Shown here one piece after another: positions 24,381 to 37,111 of a stretch of 64,000 nucleotides of DNA (position 1 is the first letter of the stretch; the number at the start of each line of letters is the position of its first letter). Below the pieces are notes generated by a model. That model was not told the origin of the DNA. It saw only the letters and a program-made list of their open reading frames with translations, and ran no database searches. This stretch comes from Odiellus spinosus (taxonomy: Eukaryota; Arthropoda; Arachnida; Opiliones; Phalangiidae), in contig OY987227.1 in the NCBI GenBank assembly GCA_963920705.1, positions 9,837,602 through 9,901,601 of the forward strand, written 5' to 3'. The translations under genes and the position numbers were made by a program.

Positions 24381-24849
24381 CCTAATATAATAAAGGTATA
24401 TTACTTAATTGTCGAAGACATTCAAAGGATATTACTTAACAGTCAAGAAATTAAAATAACATTAATTACCTAAGAAATCTAAATAGTATTTCTTAGTTAC
24501 TGAAGAAATTTAAAATGCCATTATCCAATTACTCGGGATAGAGGCCAAAGATTGAGAGTTCGTGGTAAATACACCACAAATAGTTACTTATTTACCCAAT
24601 AAATTTAAGTATCTAAGACCCAAAGGTCAAGATACCATACTGAAAGTTACCATAATGGTAGCTAGATTATAATCTAAACCACTCAAGGGTAATGTGTTAA
24701 GAGTTGGTAGTAACAACACCACAAGTAATTATGTACAAATAATTACCCAAGATATTACACCCTAGAAAAATAATACGCTATTGAATATACTAAAGGTCCT
24801 TTACCTTTGAGATGAGAACCACTTTTCCATAGTTGAGCCAATGGGTCTT

Positions 24850-26620
24850 GAAGAGATGATAAAAAAATGAAGGCTGAACCGAAGGTCAATGTCAATTAAG
24901 TCTTCCACAAATAATATACCGATAATAATTCTTGAAAAGATATCCATAAGCCGAAGGCTGAACCAATTCAAGGCCGTCAATATGAATTAAGTCTTCCACA
25001 ACTAATTAGTAGCTAGATGATTTTCACACTAAAATAAATGAAAATAAGTTAAAATTTAGAATCGAATGAAATCAATATCGAGAAAATTTAAATGTAAATA
25101 AAACGAAATAAGTCTGGTCACCTACTAAAACAACGCCTAAAACATGTCTTTAAATTTACAAGAACAATGGCGAGAAAATAACCGAGCTGAAACGTTAAGC
25201 CTAACAAAAATCTTCAAAATGAATCACGTGACCAGCGCAGCGCGCGCTGATAGGTTAAAAAACAAAGCCGGCTTTCTCCCTCACACAACCCGGATGTTGG
25301 AAATAATACTGGGCGACCTTGAAAAGGAAACTAGCAACGCGAAAAAAAGGAGCGTTGCTGAAGCAAGCCTAAAATCACAAGAATAAAAATATAGCAAGAT
25401 GAAAATTACCCAGTCTTCCAATTTATACAAAATATTGACTGAAACCAAAGAAATTTTACCATACGTGATGCTAAATTTTAGGCCATACTGTTAGGGTTAG
25501 AAAGATACATTTGTAATTTCGAGAATTTCGATAGATAAAAACCATTACGACGATGATATTAGATTTAAAATTATGGCTATTATAATTTCGAAATAATAAA
25601 CTCTTACACGATATTAAACGGGCTTCCAAAATTTATAACCATGTTTAAAAGAGTTCTAATTTAAACTACGGTATTTATATTTAAATATCTGAAACATCTT
25701 ACCGTAAAATCCGGCCTATCTTTACGAGGGCTTCCATAATCTAACACGCGAACAAGAGCGAAACAATAGGCTAAAATAGACTAAACCGTCACCAAAGCCG
25801 TCCGGCTCAAACTGAATGATTTAAAAGTGGGTTTCTTCCCCCTCCCCCGCGGGGGCGCGCTTTAGCCCGAAAGGGGAAAGTTCTAGAACTTTTACCGCCC
25901 AGCCTTGAAGATACTCACGCGGTCCCGCCAAAACGGGGAACTATTGCAACGCCTAAAAATCGAGCGTTGCTATATCACACTCGGAATTAAAATGTCACAA
26001 AATTAAAATTAACCAGTCTTCCAATTTACACGAAATATTAACCGAAACAAAACGAATTTTACCATACGTGATGCTAAATTTTAGGCCTAACTGTTAGGGT
26101 TAGAAAGATATATTTTTAATTTCGAGAATAAATTCATTACGAAATTAGATTTAAAACTAAAATTTTGAAATAAACTCTTACAAGATATTAAATGGGCTTC
26201 CAAAATTAAAAACCATGTCTAAAAGAGTTAATTTTAACTACGGGATTTATATTTAAGTAAAATAATGCATAAAAACCGAAATATCTTTCAAAAAAAATCC
26301 GGAAAAACTTTACGGTGGCTTCCACAATCTAGCGTCGAGCATAGACTGGCGAAAAATAGACCAAATATACAAAGAAACAAAAATGACGTCATAAAACACA
26401 AGAATGTATACGTATTTAAAAAATTAAGTGGGGCTGCCACTGGCTTTAGCAGTTAAATGGATTTCAAATATAAAATAAACCAAAAACTACGAGGGGGTCT
26501 TCCATAAAGAACTGTCTGGTAAAAATATGATTTACCAGGGATTTTAATTTGTGTTAAAGTAAATGCGCTTCCAAAAAAAAATTAATAAATTAACAGATGA
26601 GTCAGTGTCTTCCAAAAAAC
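24850..26620. repeat. Degenerate duplicated block with recurrent CTTCCA words
   Basis: Positions 25,396-25,700 and 25,985-26,260 are diverged direct copies; both contain CCAGTCTTCCAATTTA, TTTTACCATACGTGATGC, TAAATTTTAGGCC and TGTTAGGGTTAGAAAGATA. GTCTTCCA or GGCTTCCA recurs through the whole block. Between the copies is a GC-rich stretch (about 25,830-25,900). An 80-codon open frame at 25,144-25,386 (+) has no motif I recognise and may simply be repeat sequence. Confidence 0.65.
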
Positions 26621-27750
26621 ATAATTAAAACGTTGAATGAAATTAAATAGGATATTATAATATAATAACCCCAAAAACAAAATTAAATAATCATGTTAAT
26701 CATAAAAATTACATTTTTTTGTTGTTAAAAAAATACAATTATTTTGAGTTTTATATGAAATTTAAAACTTCTATCAATGTATACGTAAAACCATAATGAA
26801 AACTTGAAATTGAATATTGGTTGAAAACTAAATAAAAAATTGTTTTAAACGTGTGCTTACGCTAGTTTTATAATTTAATTTAAGTATCATATACCATTGG
26901 GTTTTAACACTTAAATTTTGTCCGAGGAGACAGACTTTTGAAGCTTATTGACTTCTAGTCTGGGGTCAATATATTTTTACTATGATTGACGCTCAAAATT
27001 GGTTAGATATAATTTAAGATTTTAAATTAACCAATATTTAACGTTAATTTTAGCTACTGTATATCTGAGAGTAAAAGGAGGACGTCAGAGGTCGGCGACG
27101 TCAGCCGTTCATAGGTGTATACCTTAAAACTCGCCGACAACTAGCAAATTTGAAATTCAGTGAGTCAGAGGAAAACTATGAAGAGTCGACTTGGCGTAAA
27201 TCCGGTTCCGGTTGTCGTATGGGAAATTAAAAATAAATACCGGTAACTTTGTAAAATAAATGTGATGAAATTGGTGAATCTAGCTAAAGAAGAAAAGTAG
27301 GCCTGACACGAACATAATGGAATAACAAAATAATTTCCTATAGATTTGATCGAGGGATTAACCACTTTTGTAAGATATGTGGACCTACTACGTAATTAAG
27401 TAACAGACTACAGCCTTTGGAAATGCTAAATACGTACCTGAATATCGATAGTGTATAATGTTTATACCCGAGGGATCCGACACTCTTGAATTCGCTGTAC
27501 ATCTGAGTTCTCTTAGTTCAGTGTTGACAGTGCATTGAGTTCGAACTCTTATGAACTCTGTGTTCAGCTTTGAGAGTGCAAAGAGTGCAAATATTTTGTA
27601 CACCTGAGTACGCTATACCGAAGCTTCGTTTACTTTCAAATAAATAAAACATCCATCTTGATTATTAGCTCTCCGTTTATTTCGCACCTTTTTGGGGAAG
27701 GGCAGACAATTCTGAAACAATATACCATTTTTGCATTATTACCTTTAGCG

Positions 27751-27751
<1 letters not shown>

Positions 27752-27788
<37 letters not shown>

Positions 27789-28082
27789 CGGCGTGTAACG
27801 TAACGTCTTTACGCCCGGACAGCGGTCGCGATTGCGAACCAGGTGTGGCGCCAAGGCGTAAGGCCTTGAGCAACTCAGTTATGGTAAGTAACTACGCAGG
27901 GATTAGGACTGGGAATTGCCCACGCGACGGAAGGAGATGGGAATGGGGAAGAGGAAGGACCATTCCGTCGCGGACCATTCGCAACACTCCCTATGGGCAA
28001 GGGACCTGCGATTCGAGCAGGACAACACCCAGACCTTGCCACTGAGACGCCAGTTTACAGGAGTGCGCCACCACTCCCGGCT
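27752..28082 (-). mobile_element. SINE retroposon with 7SL RNA-like 5' end and poly(A) tail
   Basis: Read on the minus strand, a 294-bp body is followed by a 37-A tail (27,752-27,788). It is flanked by the direct repeat ACCTTTAGCGC at 27,741-27,751 and 28,083-28,093, which marks a retroposed insertion. The body starts AGCCGGGAGTGG, then TGGCGCACTCCTGTAAACTGG. By eye, about 21 of the first 27 bases from GCCGGG match human 7SL RNA. The stem GGAGTG/CACTCC, the TGTAA turn and a second hairpin ACTG...CAGT resemble the SRP Alu-domain fold. GCTCGAATCGC near base 70 resembles a pol III B box. The remaining 200 bp are unlike the SRP S domain. It is much richer in GC than the flanks. Confidence 0.8.
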
Positions 28083-28634
28083 ACCTTTAGCGCTGTAGCT
28101 GTTGTGAAAACTTGCCGTTCAACTTGGTTGAAAAGCTTGATGTGGTTAACGCGCGCGGAGATTTTTCAATGTACCGCCTTTCACCAATGAGAAGTAGTTA
28201 TTTTTGAACGTAGGTCAGAACTTCGAAGAGGGCATGCGCATATTGGAATACTAAAATCGTGTGTTATTATTTATTAAAGTTTAAAAATTTTATTGGGCTA
28301 TTTATGAGACACAACCAGTCTGAGAAATAAAACAGGTTTTCTGGTCAAAAACATGCTGTATGTGGAAGCAGTCAGACGTCATTGATCCAGAGAACTAGTT
28401 AAATTTAGATTTCTCAGACTGGACAGAACATCTCTGGAAATTAGGTTTAAGAATATACACAGAGGGATGCTAGCATTTAAGCCTAACCAGGAGCCCATCC
28501 GGTCACAAATAAAACTGCAATCATTCCGTACAGATTTCATGTTAGAGATTGCAAATATGAAGCCCGATCTTTAGAGATAATTTCCCAAAGAACCATCAAA
28601 TAGCGCCAAAAATACAACGAGTTAACGGAGTAGG

Positions 28635-28676
28635 TGGCGAATAACGTGGCCAACGTGGCGAATAACGTGGCCAACG
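28635..28676. repeat. 21-bp unit, two copies
   Basis: GGCGAATAACGTGGCCAACGT occurs twice in direct succession. Too short to interpret further. Confidence 0.75.
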
Positions 28677-28679
28677 TGA

Positions 28680-29527
28680 CCACTAAAGGTTCCTGAAGCC
28701 TTGGCGAAACTAATTTTGTTTTCATTTAAAAAGGGAACCTTCCATTGTTTATTATTCATAACCCATGCTAAGCCTAATTTCGAGCGATAGGAAAACGACT
28801 GTCACGAGGAGCAAACTTGTTGTCAAAACGTCAAACATTTATAGCAAACAGCTGTCACGAGCAATCGCGAAAATATATTTGTTCAATTTAATATCGTCTT
28901 TCTCAAACCGACAACCATTGATAAAGCTTTTCTATATAAACAATTACGCAGTTTTTGATCCCTTCAAGGTTTTGGATTCTTTGTCATTAAATTAGAAGTC
29001 TCCGTGATTGTTCGGCACACGATTTTAAGAAAATGTCGCGATATTTTTTGGCTTTGGTCGACAATATGTTAGGCCTATAGGAGCGGTTCCAGTCTCTAGG
29101 ATCTCTCTATTACAGGTAGGACTGGACGATTGGTAATGATTGAGTCGAGGAATTGTTGTCTGCCCTCTTTCTTTGGTTTAGAACGTAGACAGTCAATAGA
29201 ATTGAAGTAACCTTAATTTTTCGGTGCAAATTGAGTAAATTTAATAAATTTTGTAATCAGGCATCAAAAGAGTCACGTTCACATTAAGGCTCAAAAATAT
29301 TTTCACCTAAATATGATAACGTCTAAAAAGCAGAAGTGACGTAATCTCTAGCTAATACTTTTATGGTAAATGCCTGGATCTATGGCACTTAACCTGGCAG
29401 TTAAGTTATCACTTTCGTACAGGCTTGTACACCGAACTATGTGGAGTAATTAAACCCTCGGCTAGAGCTAATTACTCTAAGAATAATTGGTCATTTCTTA
29501 CGTAAGTTAGGAATTCGTTTCCGACAT
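28680..29527. other. Intergenic sequence without a recognised gene
   Basis: No coding block or notable repeat found between the SINE region and the tetraspanin stop codon. The short open frame at 28,765-28,995 (+) has no recognisable feature. Confidence 0.5.
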
Positions 29528-31854
29528 CTATAATGTGAACGTGGCTGTATTGATATTAGGTTTAATTATAATTACTTGGAATAGCAATAGAAGTCCCAAG
29601 GCGACGATCCAAATGACTTTGTGATTATAGAACCATTCGACCAGTTTCTCCTTGCAACCATTCTGTAAATAATTTTAAAATATTGATATTTTAAATCCCT
29701 CAATCGTCTTTAGTCTGATCAAGAATTGATAAATTAATAAAGATGGAATATTTGTATGGCTTTAATGAGTGCGCGTCATAGTCCACGACCCCCGTCTTTA
29801 GGAGGGGAAATAGGAAAGAGAAGATAATTCTTAATTTCCCTAATCAAAACCGGGGTCGTAACCAGGGCAACCAAATATGTTTTTTGGCCACTCACGTTAG
29901 CAACGTCAGTTCAAGACAGCCAATAAGATACTTATAAAGTTTTGATCGGCGTTGAGGGGTGGAGTTCTTCCTTGGAAAGGCAATAAGATCAATATTCCGT
30001 CTATATTTATTTATGAATTCCTGTTATGAGGTAATAAAATTATACCCGATTGAGCCTTCTAACTTCTAATATTTGTGTGGTGCTAGATCCGTTTTCAGCA
30101 TTGGAGGAAGAGGAGGCGCCGTTGGGCTGTTGAGCGTAGCAACTGTCGTCGATAGGATCGCTATTGTGAGCGAATTCTTTGGGACCCCTGAAACCGCAAC
30201 AAGAAAACGATTCTTGTACCAAATTCTTGCTCGGTTGATTCACTTCGTTCCATCCCGTTTCTAGGATATCAGCCATCTTTCCATCAGGAAGGAGATGAAA
30301 AGAATGGAGGGGGGTTTCGAATGAAAAAAACCAACGATATTAGATAAGAGTAATTATTAAATGAAATCTCGAGGGCGTAATTCACGTACTTTCATTCTTA
30401 GAACGTTGAGCGCCACGATTCCCCCGATTTCGGACGCTACCGTCAGAACCGATAGGGTGAGAAACTGGTAAAGTGAAATTAACGAGAAATTCATTCATTA
30501 GACATATCATAAGTATATGATTATTATTCATAAGTAAGACACTTTAGCTAGATTCATAGGTTTCGTGAAAAAAGTAAAAAAGGTTCTTGATTTAGATTAA
30601 TACGCTAAATGGACTTAAGCCGCCTTCACACAAGATAATTTGTTGCTTTTTTATATATAAATTCCATACTGTGATTCATCTTGGGTAAGAACAGAAATGC
30701 CAACAAGCAGCTCCATGTGGCGCTAGGCGCCCTATATGTAGCTTCTACCTAACTATATAGAGGTTTAATCAGGGCACCATATGGAGTTGTCTATTGGCAT
30801 TTCAATTCTTACCCAAGATAGACGGCGTCACGATGCTACTTATATACATGTTTCTCTGTAGCTACCTCAATCGATTTTAATCAATAAAATCAAACCGATA
30901 CTTTAATCGCTCGGTATAGTTTTAAGCGCCATCTGTTTACGTATCATCTTCACAAACCAATTTATTACAATTTCATTTGTCTGTTGTTGAAGCCTAATCG
31001 GTTTGAAACTGGTTCCAGAACAGTTTCGAGGAATTGATTCAAATCGATTCAAGAAAAACGGTTTTTCGTTCACACTACTTCGGAGAAACTGTACGAATCA
31101 AATCCAATGCACAGTATGAACACGGCTTGTGCTAATTTATGAATCTGTCTATTATACCGATAATCATATGATCTTGTTAAAATTTAATTTTTATAACGAG
31201 GGAAGAACTCGTCGAAGCGAATGTTGACACATTTTTTGTGTTTTTTTCTTCTTCTTACCATTTTCATGAGACATCCGCCCCTCTTGTACGAGCCAATCCA
31301 ACCAAAAAGTCCTACCAGCGAAAAGAAACAAACTTCCTTTTTAATATTTCAAACGTTTTGTATTTGTTATTTCAAACGAAAAGATTAAAAAGATGATAAA
31401 TTTTGGTTTTTTCGAATTTTAATTATTTTTCTATAGTGGGAGTTCCGTCGTAAGCGTGGTAGGTGTACGCGGGCTTTTACACTTTTAAAACTAATTTAAA
31501 ATTAATTTGAATTTATATTCGTGACGTACGTACCTGTTATAAACATAAGTGAACCAAGACACAAAAGAACATAAGTGAAATACTGTTGAATATAAAAAAT
31601 ATTTTGTTAATATATAATAATGACCCTAGCAAATAGTGGGTGAAATGTAACTATACAGAGAAACTTGAAGCTAAAAATCGAACAGCTTTTGAATTTATTT
31701 TCGGAGTCACACCTTGATTGTATATTTCACCCTCTCTAAATTGAGACACGAAGAAAGTTGATAATCTTACCAATGTTCCCGAAAAGAACCTCTTGACAGC
31801 GGGCGACGTCCCCAACATCCACATTGTTAAACCGAGCAACGCTCCTCCTATCGC
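29528..31854 (-). CDS. Tetraspanin, TSPAN13/31-like (5' exon not found)
   Basis: Four-pass membrane scaffold protein (family knowledge). Six exons in order: 31,771-31,854; 31,534-31,582; 31,259-31,311; 30,390-30,464; 30,046-30,276; 29,528-29,662. They encode 208 residues plus stop, with consistent phases at every join. Residues 1-20 finish TM1 (AIGGALLGLTMWML). TM2 is FTYVLLCLGSLMFITGLFGW, followed by the small loop KRGGCLMKM. TM3 is FLTLSVLTVASEIGGIVAL. The large loop has SCCGF, then SCY, a Ser/Asn-rich stretch and GCKEKLVEW. TM4 is VIWIVALGLLLLFQVIII, with a short tail. The segment ILETGWNEV-QESFSCCGFRG resembles vertebrate TSPAN31. The end of the fifth exon is uncertain: I used CGG|GTATAA, and GAA|GTTAGA is possible. 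The first exon (start, N-terminal tail, beginning of TM1) must lie at higher coordinates and end in phase 0; I could not find it. Confidence 0.9.
29780..29866. repeat. Small inverted repeat in a tetraspanin-proximal intron
   Basis: CACGACCCCCGTCTTTA near 29,782 and its inverted partner AAACCGGGGTCGTA near 29,850 bound an 87-bp hairpin, probably a tiny MITE remnant. It lies in the intron between the last two tetraspanin exons. Confidence 0.5.
30677..30821. mobile_element. 145-bp hairpin MITE in a tetraspanin intron
   Basis: The left arm ATCTTGGGTAAGAA then GAAATGCCAA, and a CTCCAT(G/A)TGG block, are repeated in inverted orientation at the right (TTGGCATTTC, TTCTTACCCAAGAT). No ORF. It sits in the intron between the third and fourth tetraspanin exons that I located. 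Confidence 0.7.
30840..31130 (+). repeat. Copy of the GTTCACAC/AAATCGATT dispersed family in a tetraspanin intron
   Basis: It shares AAATCAAACCGATA, GAAACTGGTTCC and GATTCAAATCGATTC with the copies at 213-432 and 35,640-35,950, and ends AGTATGAACACGGCTTG. Confidence 0.65.
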
Positions 31855-32218
31855 CTACCATTAAAAAACCAAATAAAAAAAGATAATTAGGTATAAAACG
31901 TTTGACATTTAATCCGAAACTAATTAATAGTTAGGTTCTTGCCCTGAAAGTAAGATACCTAGCTCTTCTATATCATATACATTTCCTAGTTTATTTTTTT
32001 TTTTTGTATCTAAAGATCAGTCATTGTTCCGGATGACGTATCCCTTCCCTAGCTGTCAAGTTATTTCGATTAGTCAAAGACGCAAAGACAAAAGACATGA
32101 AGAAGACAAGATACCCATTATACAAAAAAAAAAAAAACAAAGAATAGAATGTCACGCTCTTTAATTTCCTAGACAATCCTCCCGCAGTATTTCCCAGCCG
32201 AAAATTCAATACCACCAA

Positions 32219-32519
32219 TGGTAGTGAGTGATTTTTACGGGTTTTTCTATCAATTCCTTATCGTTTAAATAGGCCTAATCCACAAGAAAATAAATTTACA
32301 AACAAATATTAAACCTGAAATCAATTTAAAACTTACTCTGGAAGTAGGCTTAACGGGGATACACGAGCAGTTTGATATCTAGTCGTTAAAGAGTCTCCCT
32401 TCCAATGAGCAAAAGCCTAGTTTAAAACGTCCGTGCTAAGCCTACTTTCCGAATGTATGTTTGGAAAAGGGACTAAGCTTATTTAAATTAATAAAATAAA
32501 ATCAGGTTGCATTCTCTCT
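32219..32519. mobile_element. Copy of the TTAA-flanked, long-arm MITE family
   Basis: TTTAAATAGGCCTAATCCAC, AACTTACTCTGGAAGTAGGC and the right end CAGGTTGCATTCTCTCTTTAA match the 13,801-14,156 element. The right TTAA is at 32,520-32,523; the left end is decayed. Confidence 0.6.
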
Positions 32520-32523
32520 TTAA

Positions 32524-35500
32524 TTTATTTAGGAAGCTTAGCACCCCATCTTATTTTTCCATTGAAACTAACACAACCATAGGCAAGAAGATGCAATTTT
32601 TGTATATTATTGTTTGATAGAAGATAGATACTTTTTTTTTTCCCATGAAATTTAATTTTGCGCATCAATCCGCCATAACCATTTCAATGTTGCGAACAAT
32701 TCTTGAATAAGTAAATAATTAAACTTTCCTTTCGCATTCATTCTAAAATTTCCAAGCTCAGATAATTAAGCAAAGAATGAATACTGCGCGTGGATTTGAC
32801 TATATCTCAGTACCATTATCTTCAAGAGGGTAACTTTCGGTACCCTTTTTTCTCAACCTTAATGATTTTTAGATTATATCTTCGAGGAATTCCTCGTGTT
32901 CTTGATGATATTTTGCGATCTTGGTTTCGCTCCACTAGCTCCGGAAATAAAATCAAAGGCGTTTCTATATAAGAATTCATAGAAGTTCAAGCTTAAATTT
33001 GTTTTTGAGAAAGGGTATCTTTCGCCCATTTAGATTGGTTTAAAGTGATTCTGTCAACATTTTTTTTTTTTAGTTTTAGTAGTACTATACAAACGCCAAA
33101 TTAAAAGTTATATACCTCTGAGTTGAGGGGTTCTTAAGAAACTATAAATGTAGGACTTTCTGGATTAAGTACTTTTACAAAAAAAACTGCGCAAAAGCGA
33201 CATTATCACTTGCGTCAGAACGTACGAGAACCAACTGTAGGCTCTACAATAGCGAAACTCGCGACCATAGTGATGACGTAGAATTGCGGAGAATTTTTAT
33301 TGTTGATTGTAAAATATGTATATTTACTCTTGCGATAATTTCTTCTATGACATATGGGTACATATTTTGAATCGTTTTTTAAAGATCTTTCCGAAAATGG
33401 TACTCAATTTTCATTTGGAGTTCAATAAAGCCTCACTTTATGTTCGTGCACGTTTTTTAATTACCCCTTATTCACGACCAAGCGATGTTATAGAGAGGGA
33501 ACCGAAATAAAATGATATAAAACTTCTTAGAAATTAGCTACTTATAGAGCCTTCAATTCTATTAAATCTAACAACGTGAACGGGCAACATTTAAATGGGA
33601 ACATTTTGCGGTACACTTACTATCTTTGTTAAATATTTACGCGCGAAAATGAGGGCACCTTGGGGTCAAACCTGAAATTCATGATCATCAACGTTTTTAA
33701 ATGGCTAAGGATTTTTATTTTTATTTTATCTTTAAGAAAAATTAAACGCTCCATTGGTTTTAGTTATTTTAGGAAATTTATAAATAATCTATACCGGATG
33801 CAAACATCTTTGATTCTTAAACTAAAATCAGTTTGCGGAGGGACGATGAAAAAGATAAAAATAACACAGATTTTGTATACGAAATATATATTTTTATAAT
33901 TAAAATTCACGTTCTTAGACGTGAAATTAAAAAATCTTGAAACCTTTTATTCGTGTTATAATAATTATTATATAATATTTTTAAATCGATTTTAAAATAC
34001 AGGTATTTAAAAAAAAATTAAAAGTAGGGCCTAACCGTTATTCTTAAGACTAGTAAATCTAGATTTTAATTAGTAGTAGTTTGACTATCTTATACAATAA
34101 GATTTAATCCCTATCTTACTTGCTTCAAGGTTACATTCGTAAAAAAAATCTTAATTTCTCATCAGAGCTCGTTATGGTACCCCTAGATCTAAATAATGAA
34201 TTAAATGATTGAAGAAATAAAGAATAGCTTTCTTGAAAGACGTATAGTGGGAGGAGGTATTGTCGGGTAATGTTCCCCTCCATTAAGCTTTCTTGTACCC
34301 CATAATTCTTAGCGAAAACTCTTCTACATTTCAGACAGTATCCTGGCTTTGTGCAAAAATCTATATTCGCCTTTTATAAGACCTCCCAAAATTACCACAA
34401 CCAGAACGGCAGGGCCCCCTTGATATATTTTCTTTGAACCATCACGCCAGTAAGTTTATTATTAGAAACACACGAAGGGAAGTCAGCGTCTTCAATTACC
34501 ATAAACTTTAACCCTAACCATAGTGACGTTGATGTAGGACTAGCGTAATAGTTGTAGTTCACCAGATAGTAACAACGCAATGTAACAAGAACTAATTAAT
34601 GAAACCTGAGAACTGTACGAAGGGGTTTTGATGTTTCCAGGAAGTTCCACTTGAAGTTAAAAACGACAAATAGCGACATCTATAGTCACGGCTCAGTTTT
34701 ACGCTACGTCAAAAATCCTAAGATTCGAGGAAATGAGCTTAAAAATAATATTGTTTAAGGTAATAAAACCTTTAGGCTTTCTTTCGAGCCTACAAAATGC
34801 TCCACAATTAGGGGTTACGTGACAAGGGGCTTTCATTCCCCCTTGGCGGTTTGTTGTACGACGTCTCCCTATAGGGGTCCAATAAAATCTGAGGGATTCT
34901 TTTCCCTTTCAGTAAAATAAAATGAAATGAAATTCTGTGAAATGTAATTTATGGTTAAATTCAAGAAATATCGCTGTAAGCTTCACCTTTTAAGAGGTGT
35001 TTCGAAGCTGACAACTAGGCACAATATCCCAATTCTATCATGTTACGTTCTTGGATTTCGTAAATTAGTTCTTGTTTGTAAGCAAAATTCAGCGTTAAAC
35101 ATGTCCCTAGATGCGTATAGTTACAAAAATAAATTAAAACCAGTAAAGAGGAGGGTGCAATATCAGATCCCGTATACATATTCCGCTTCGAGAAGAGTTA
35201 GAAAGTACTATTTTTGTTTTCTTTAAAGTTTAACATCGTGTGTTCATTCGCGTAAGCTTAATCTATAACGTAATAACTCTATATGGAGTTTGAAGCCTAT
35301 CTTGGATGATAGGCGGTCTTCCGGTTTAGGGTTAGAGTACCATACATGGTATTATTTTTAAAAGGGTAACAGCTGGAGAAGTCTGCGAGTTCTTACAATC
35401 TTACCCGATGTAGTTGACAAGCAAAAAATTGGCTAGGGCTCGTACAAGATTTGGAAACAAATATAGCTACTTTCAGACACTTTGAAATCCCTTTCAAATA

Positions 35501-35639
35501 CGCCAGAGCCAAATTAATTTGGCAATTTTGCACTCGGAACTAGTAGCCCTTCTTAATCCTGCCCTGAAATAGACTATTCAATAGTTTGATAAACCTAGAA
35601 AACAGCCTCACAATTTTTTTCAGATTAAATTAGTCTACT
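32524..35639. other. No gene supported; one dispersed repeat at 33,027-33,270
   Basis: Positions 33,027-33,270 begin TTTAAAGTGATTCTGTCAAC and carry GTTCTTAAGAAA, AGTACTTTTAC and AAAGCGACATTATCAC, matching 54,190-54,510. The rest is AT-rich with unsupported short open frames (33,316-33,510; 33,660-33,899; 34,951-35,226). I searched here for the tetraspanin first exon on the minus strand without success. Confidence 0.5.
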
Positions 35640-35950
35640 TTAGGACTACATTAGCTACGGTCACACTAACATTTCTTAATAGGTTTGAAACGGTAAAATC
35701 AAACCGATATTCAAATCACCGGGAATCGATTTACGCGTCACACGTTCACGCATTATCTGTATAAATCGATTTATTGTAGCTTCTTCTATCAGTTGTTGAA
35801 ACCGAATCGGTATGAAACTGGTTCCCGAAAAAGTTTCGAGAAATCGAATCAAATCGATTCGACAAAAGACGGTTTCCCATTCACACGAATCTAGCGAAAC
35901 GTTCTGAAACGGTTTAAATCGATTCCAAAGCATAGTAAGAATACAGCTAT
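35640..35950 (+). repeat. Copy of the GTTCACAC/AAATCGATT dispersed family
   Basis: Starts TAGCTACGGTCACACTAACA and ends CATAGTAAGAATACAGCTAT, decayed inverted termini. The interior closely matches 213-432 (GATATTCAAATCACCGGGAA versus GATATTCAACTCGGCAGGAA). A 120-codon minus-strand open frame (35,676-36,038) overlaps it and is not considered a gene. Confidence 0.7.
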
Positions 35951-37111
35951 TAATCCCTCTTAAACCCACTCTTTCTCCCCTACTCTCTCTGAAATGAATT
36001 CCAAATTCCTCAGCACGACATTTTCTACTAGAAGTCATAAAACATAAAATTAGAAAGTGTAATATATTTATAAATAACCCGATGATGGCAAAGAAAATAA
36101 AAAATAAATATTCTGCATATCAAAATTTGTTATTAATATATTCTTCAAACGGTATGTGCTCTTTTTCTTTACATTTTTCAAGACGGCTGACTGGCATAGG
36201 GTCGTTTATAAGAAAAGGAATTTTTTCCAACAACACAACCGGTTTTTCCTCGCCTATTATTATTATTAGTATTATATTATACTTTAAATTTATATATTTT
36301 CAAGCATCGTCAAGTATACGCTACACCGAGCTAGATCTGGCTGGCTCTTAAAAAAAATAAAAGGGAACAATGGTATAAAGTCCCTGGCCTCGACCTCGTC
36401 GCGCGGGGACGATTCCACTACATACTCTCACCACCCATCTCGACATTCCAGTTTAGTACGGTACGTAACGAATTAAAATTCGCTTCTTAATCTAAGTGGT
36501 CAAACAGTAAGGAGACCAACTTAATGCCTACTGCATTCTCAAATTGAATTCTAACTCCGGCTCCCATCAGAAAAAAGTTGTGGGTCGCTTCTATCAAAAA
36601 CTTGATGGCGAGAAAGGAAGCTGTATGTACTGTAGAGTATTTTGGCTTCCTCATCCTGCCTGACAAAAATTTACCAATTTTAAAGCACCGCGATTCCGCT
36701 TCCAAGTCCCCTTAACGCGCTTTATTACTTATAACGGGATTTGAAAAAATGGATTTTCATATATTATAGCGGTCCCTCTTTGAAACAAAAGTTTGCATAT
36801 TATTACTATAGGAAAACGTGCTTGAACTGTTGTGGAACGATGTTATGGTTTTGATATATTGAAATGTTCTAAAAAAAAACTTATTTTCCATTTAAATACT
36901 AAATCAATGCTAAATATAATTATTAATGTAATTAATTTATTTATATGGTTAGTATAGTTATGTATTGTTCTAATAGAAGAAAACATTATAGGATTAATAG
37001 AAGAAGAATTATTTATTAGAATTATAAAGGAAAATATTAGAATAATAAAAGAAAACATAATATTGATAAAAGAAAATATTTGTAGGATTAATATAATCAT
37101 TAATAGGATTA

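Noticed and set aside
27845-28190. Short plus-strand open frames of 60-66 codons in the GC-rich block
   Set aside because: They lie antisense within the SINE, bounded by target duplications.
25493-35330. TTAGGGTTAG telomere-like words near 25,493, 26,093 and 35,325
   Set aside because: Single or paired units only, part of diverged repeats; no interstitial telomeric array.
35676-36038. 120-codon minus-strand open frame
   Set aside because: It overlaps a copy of the GTTCACAC dispersed family almost completely.
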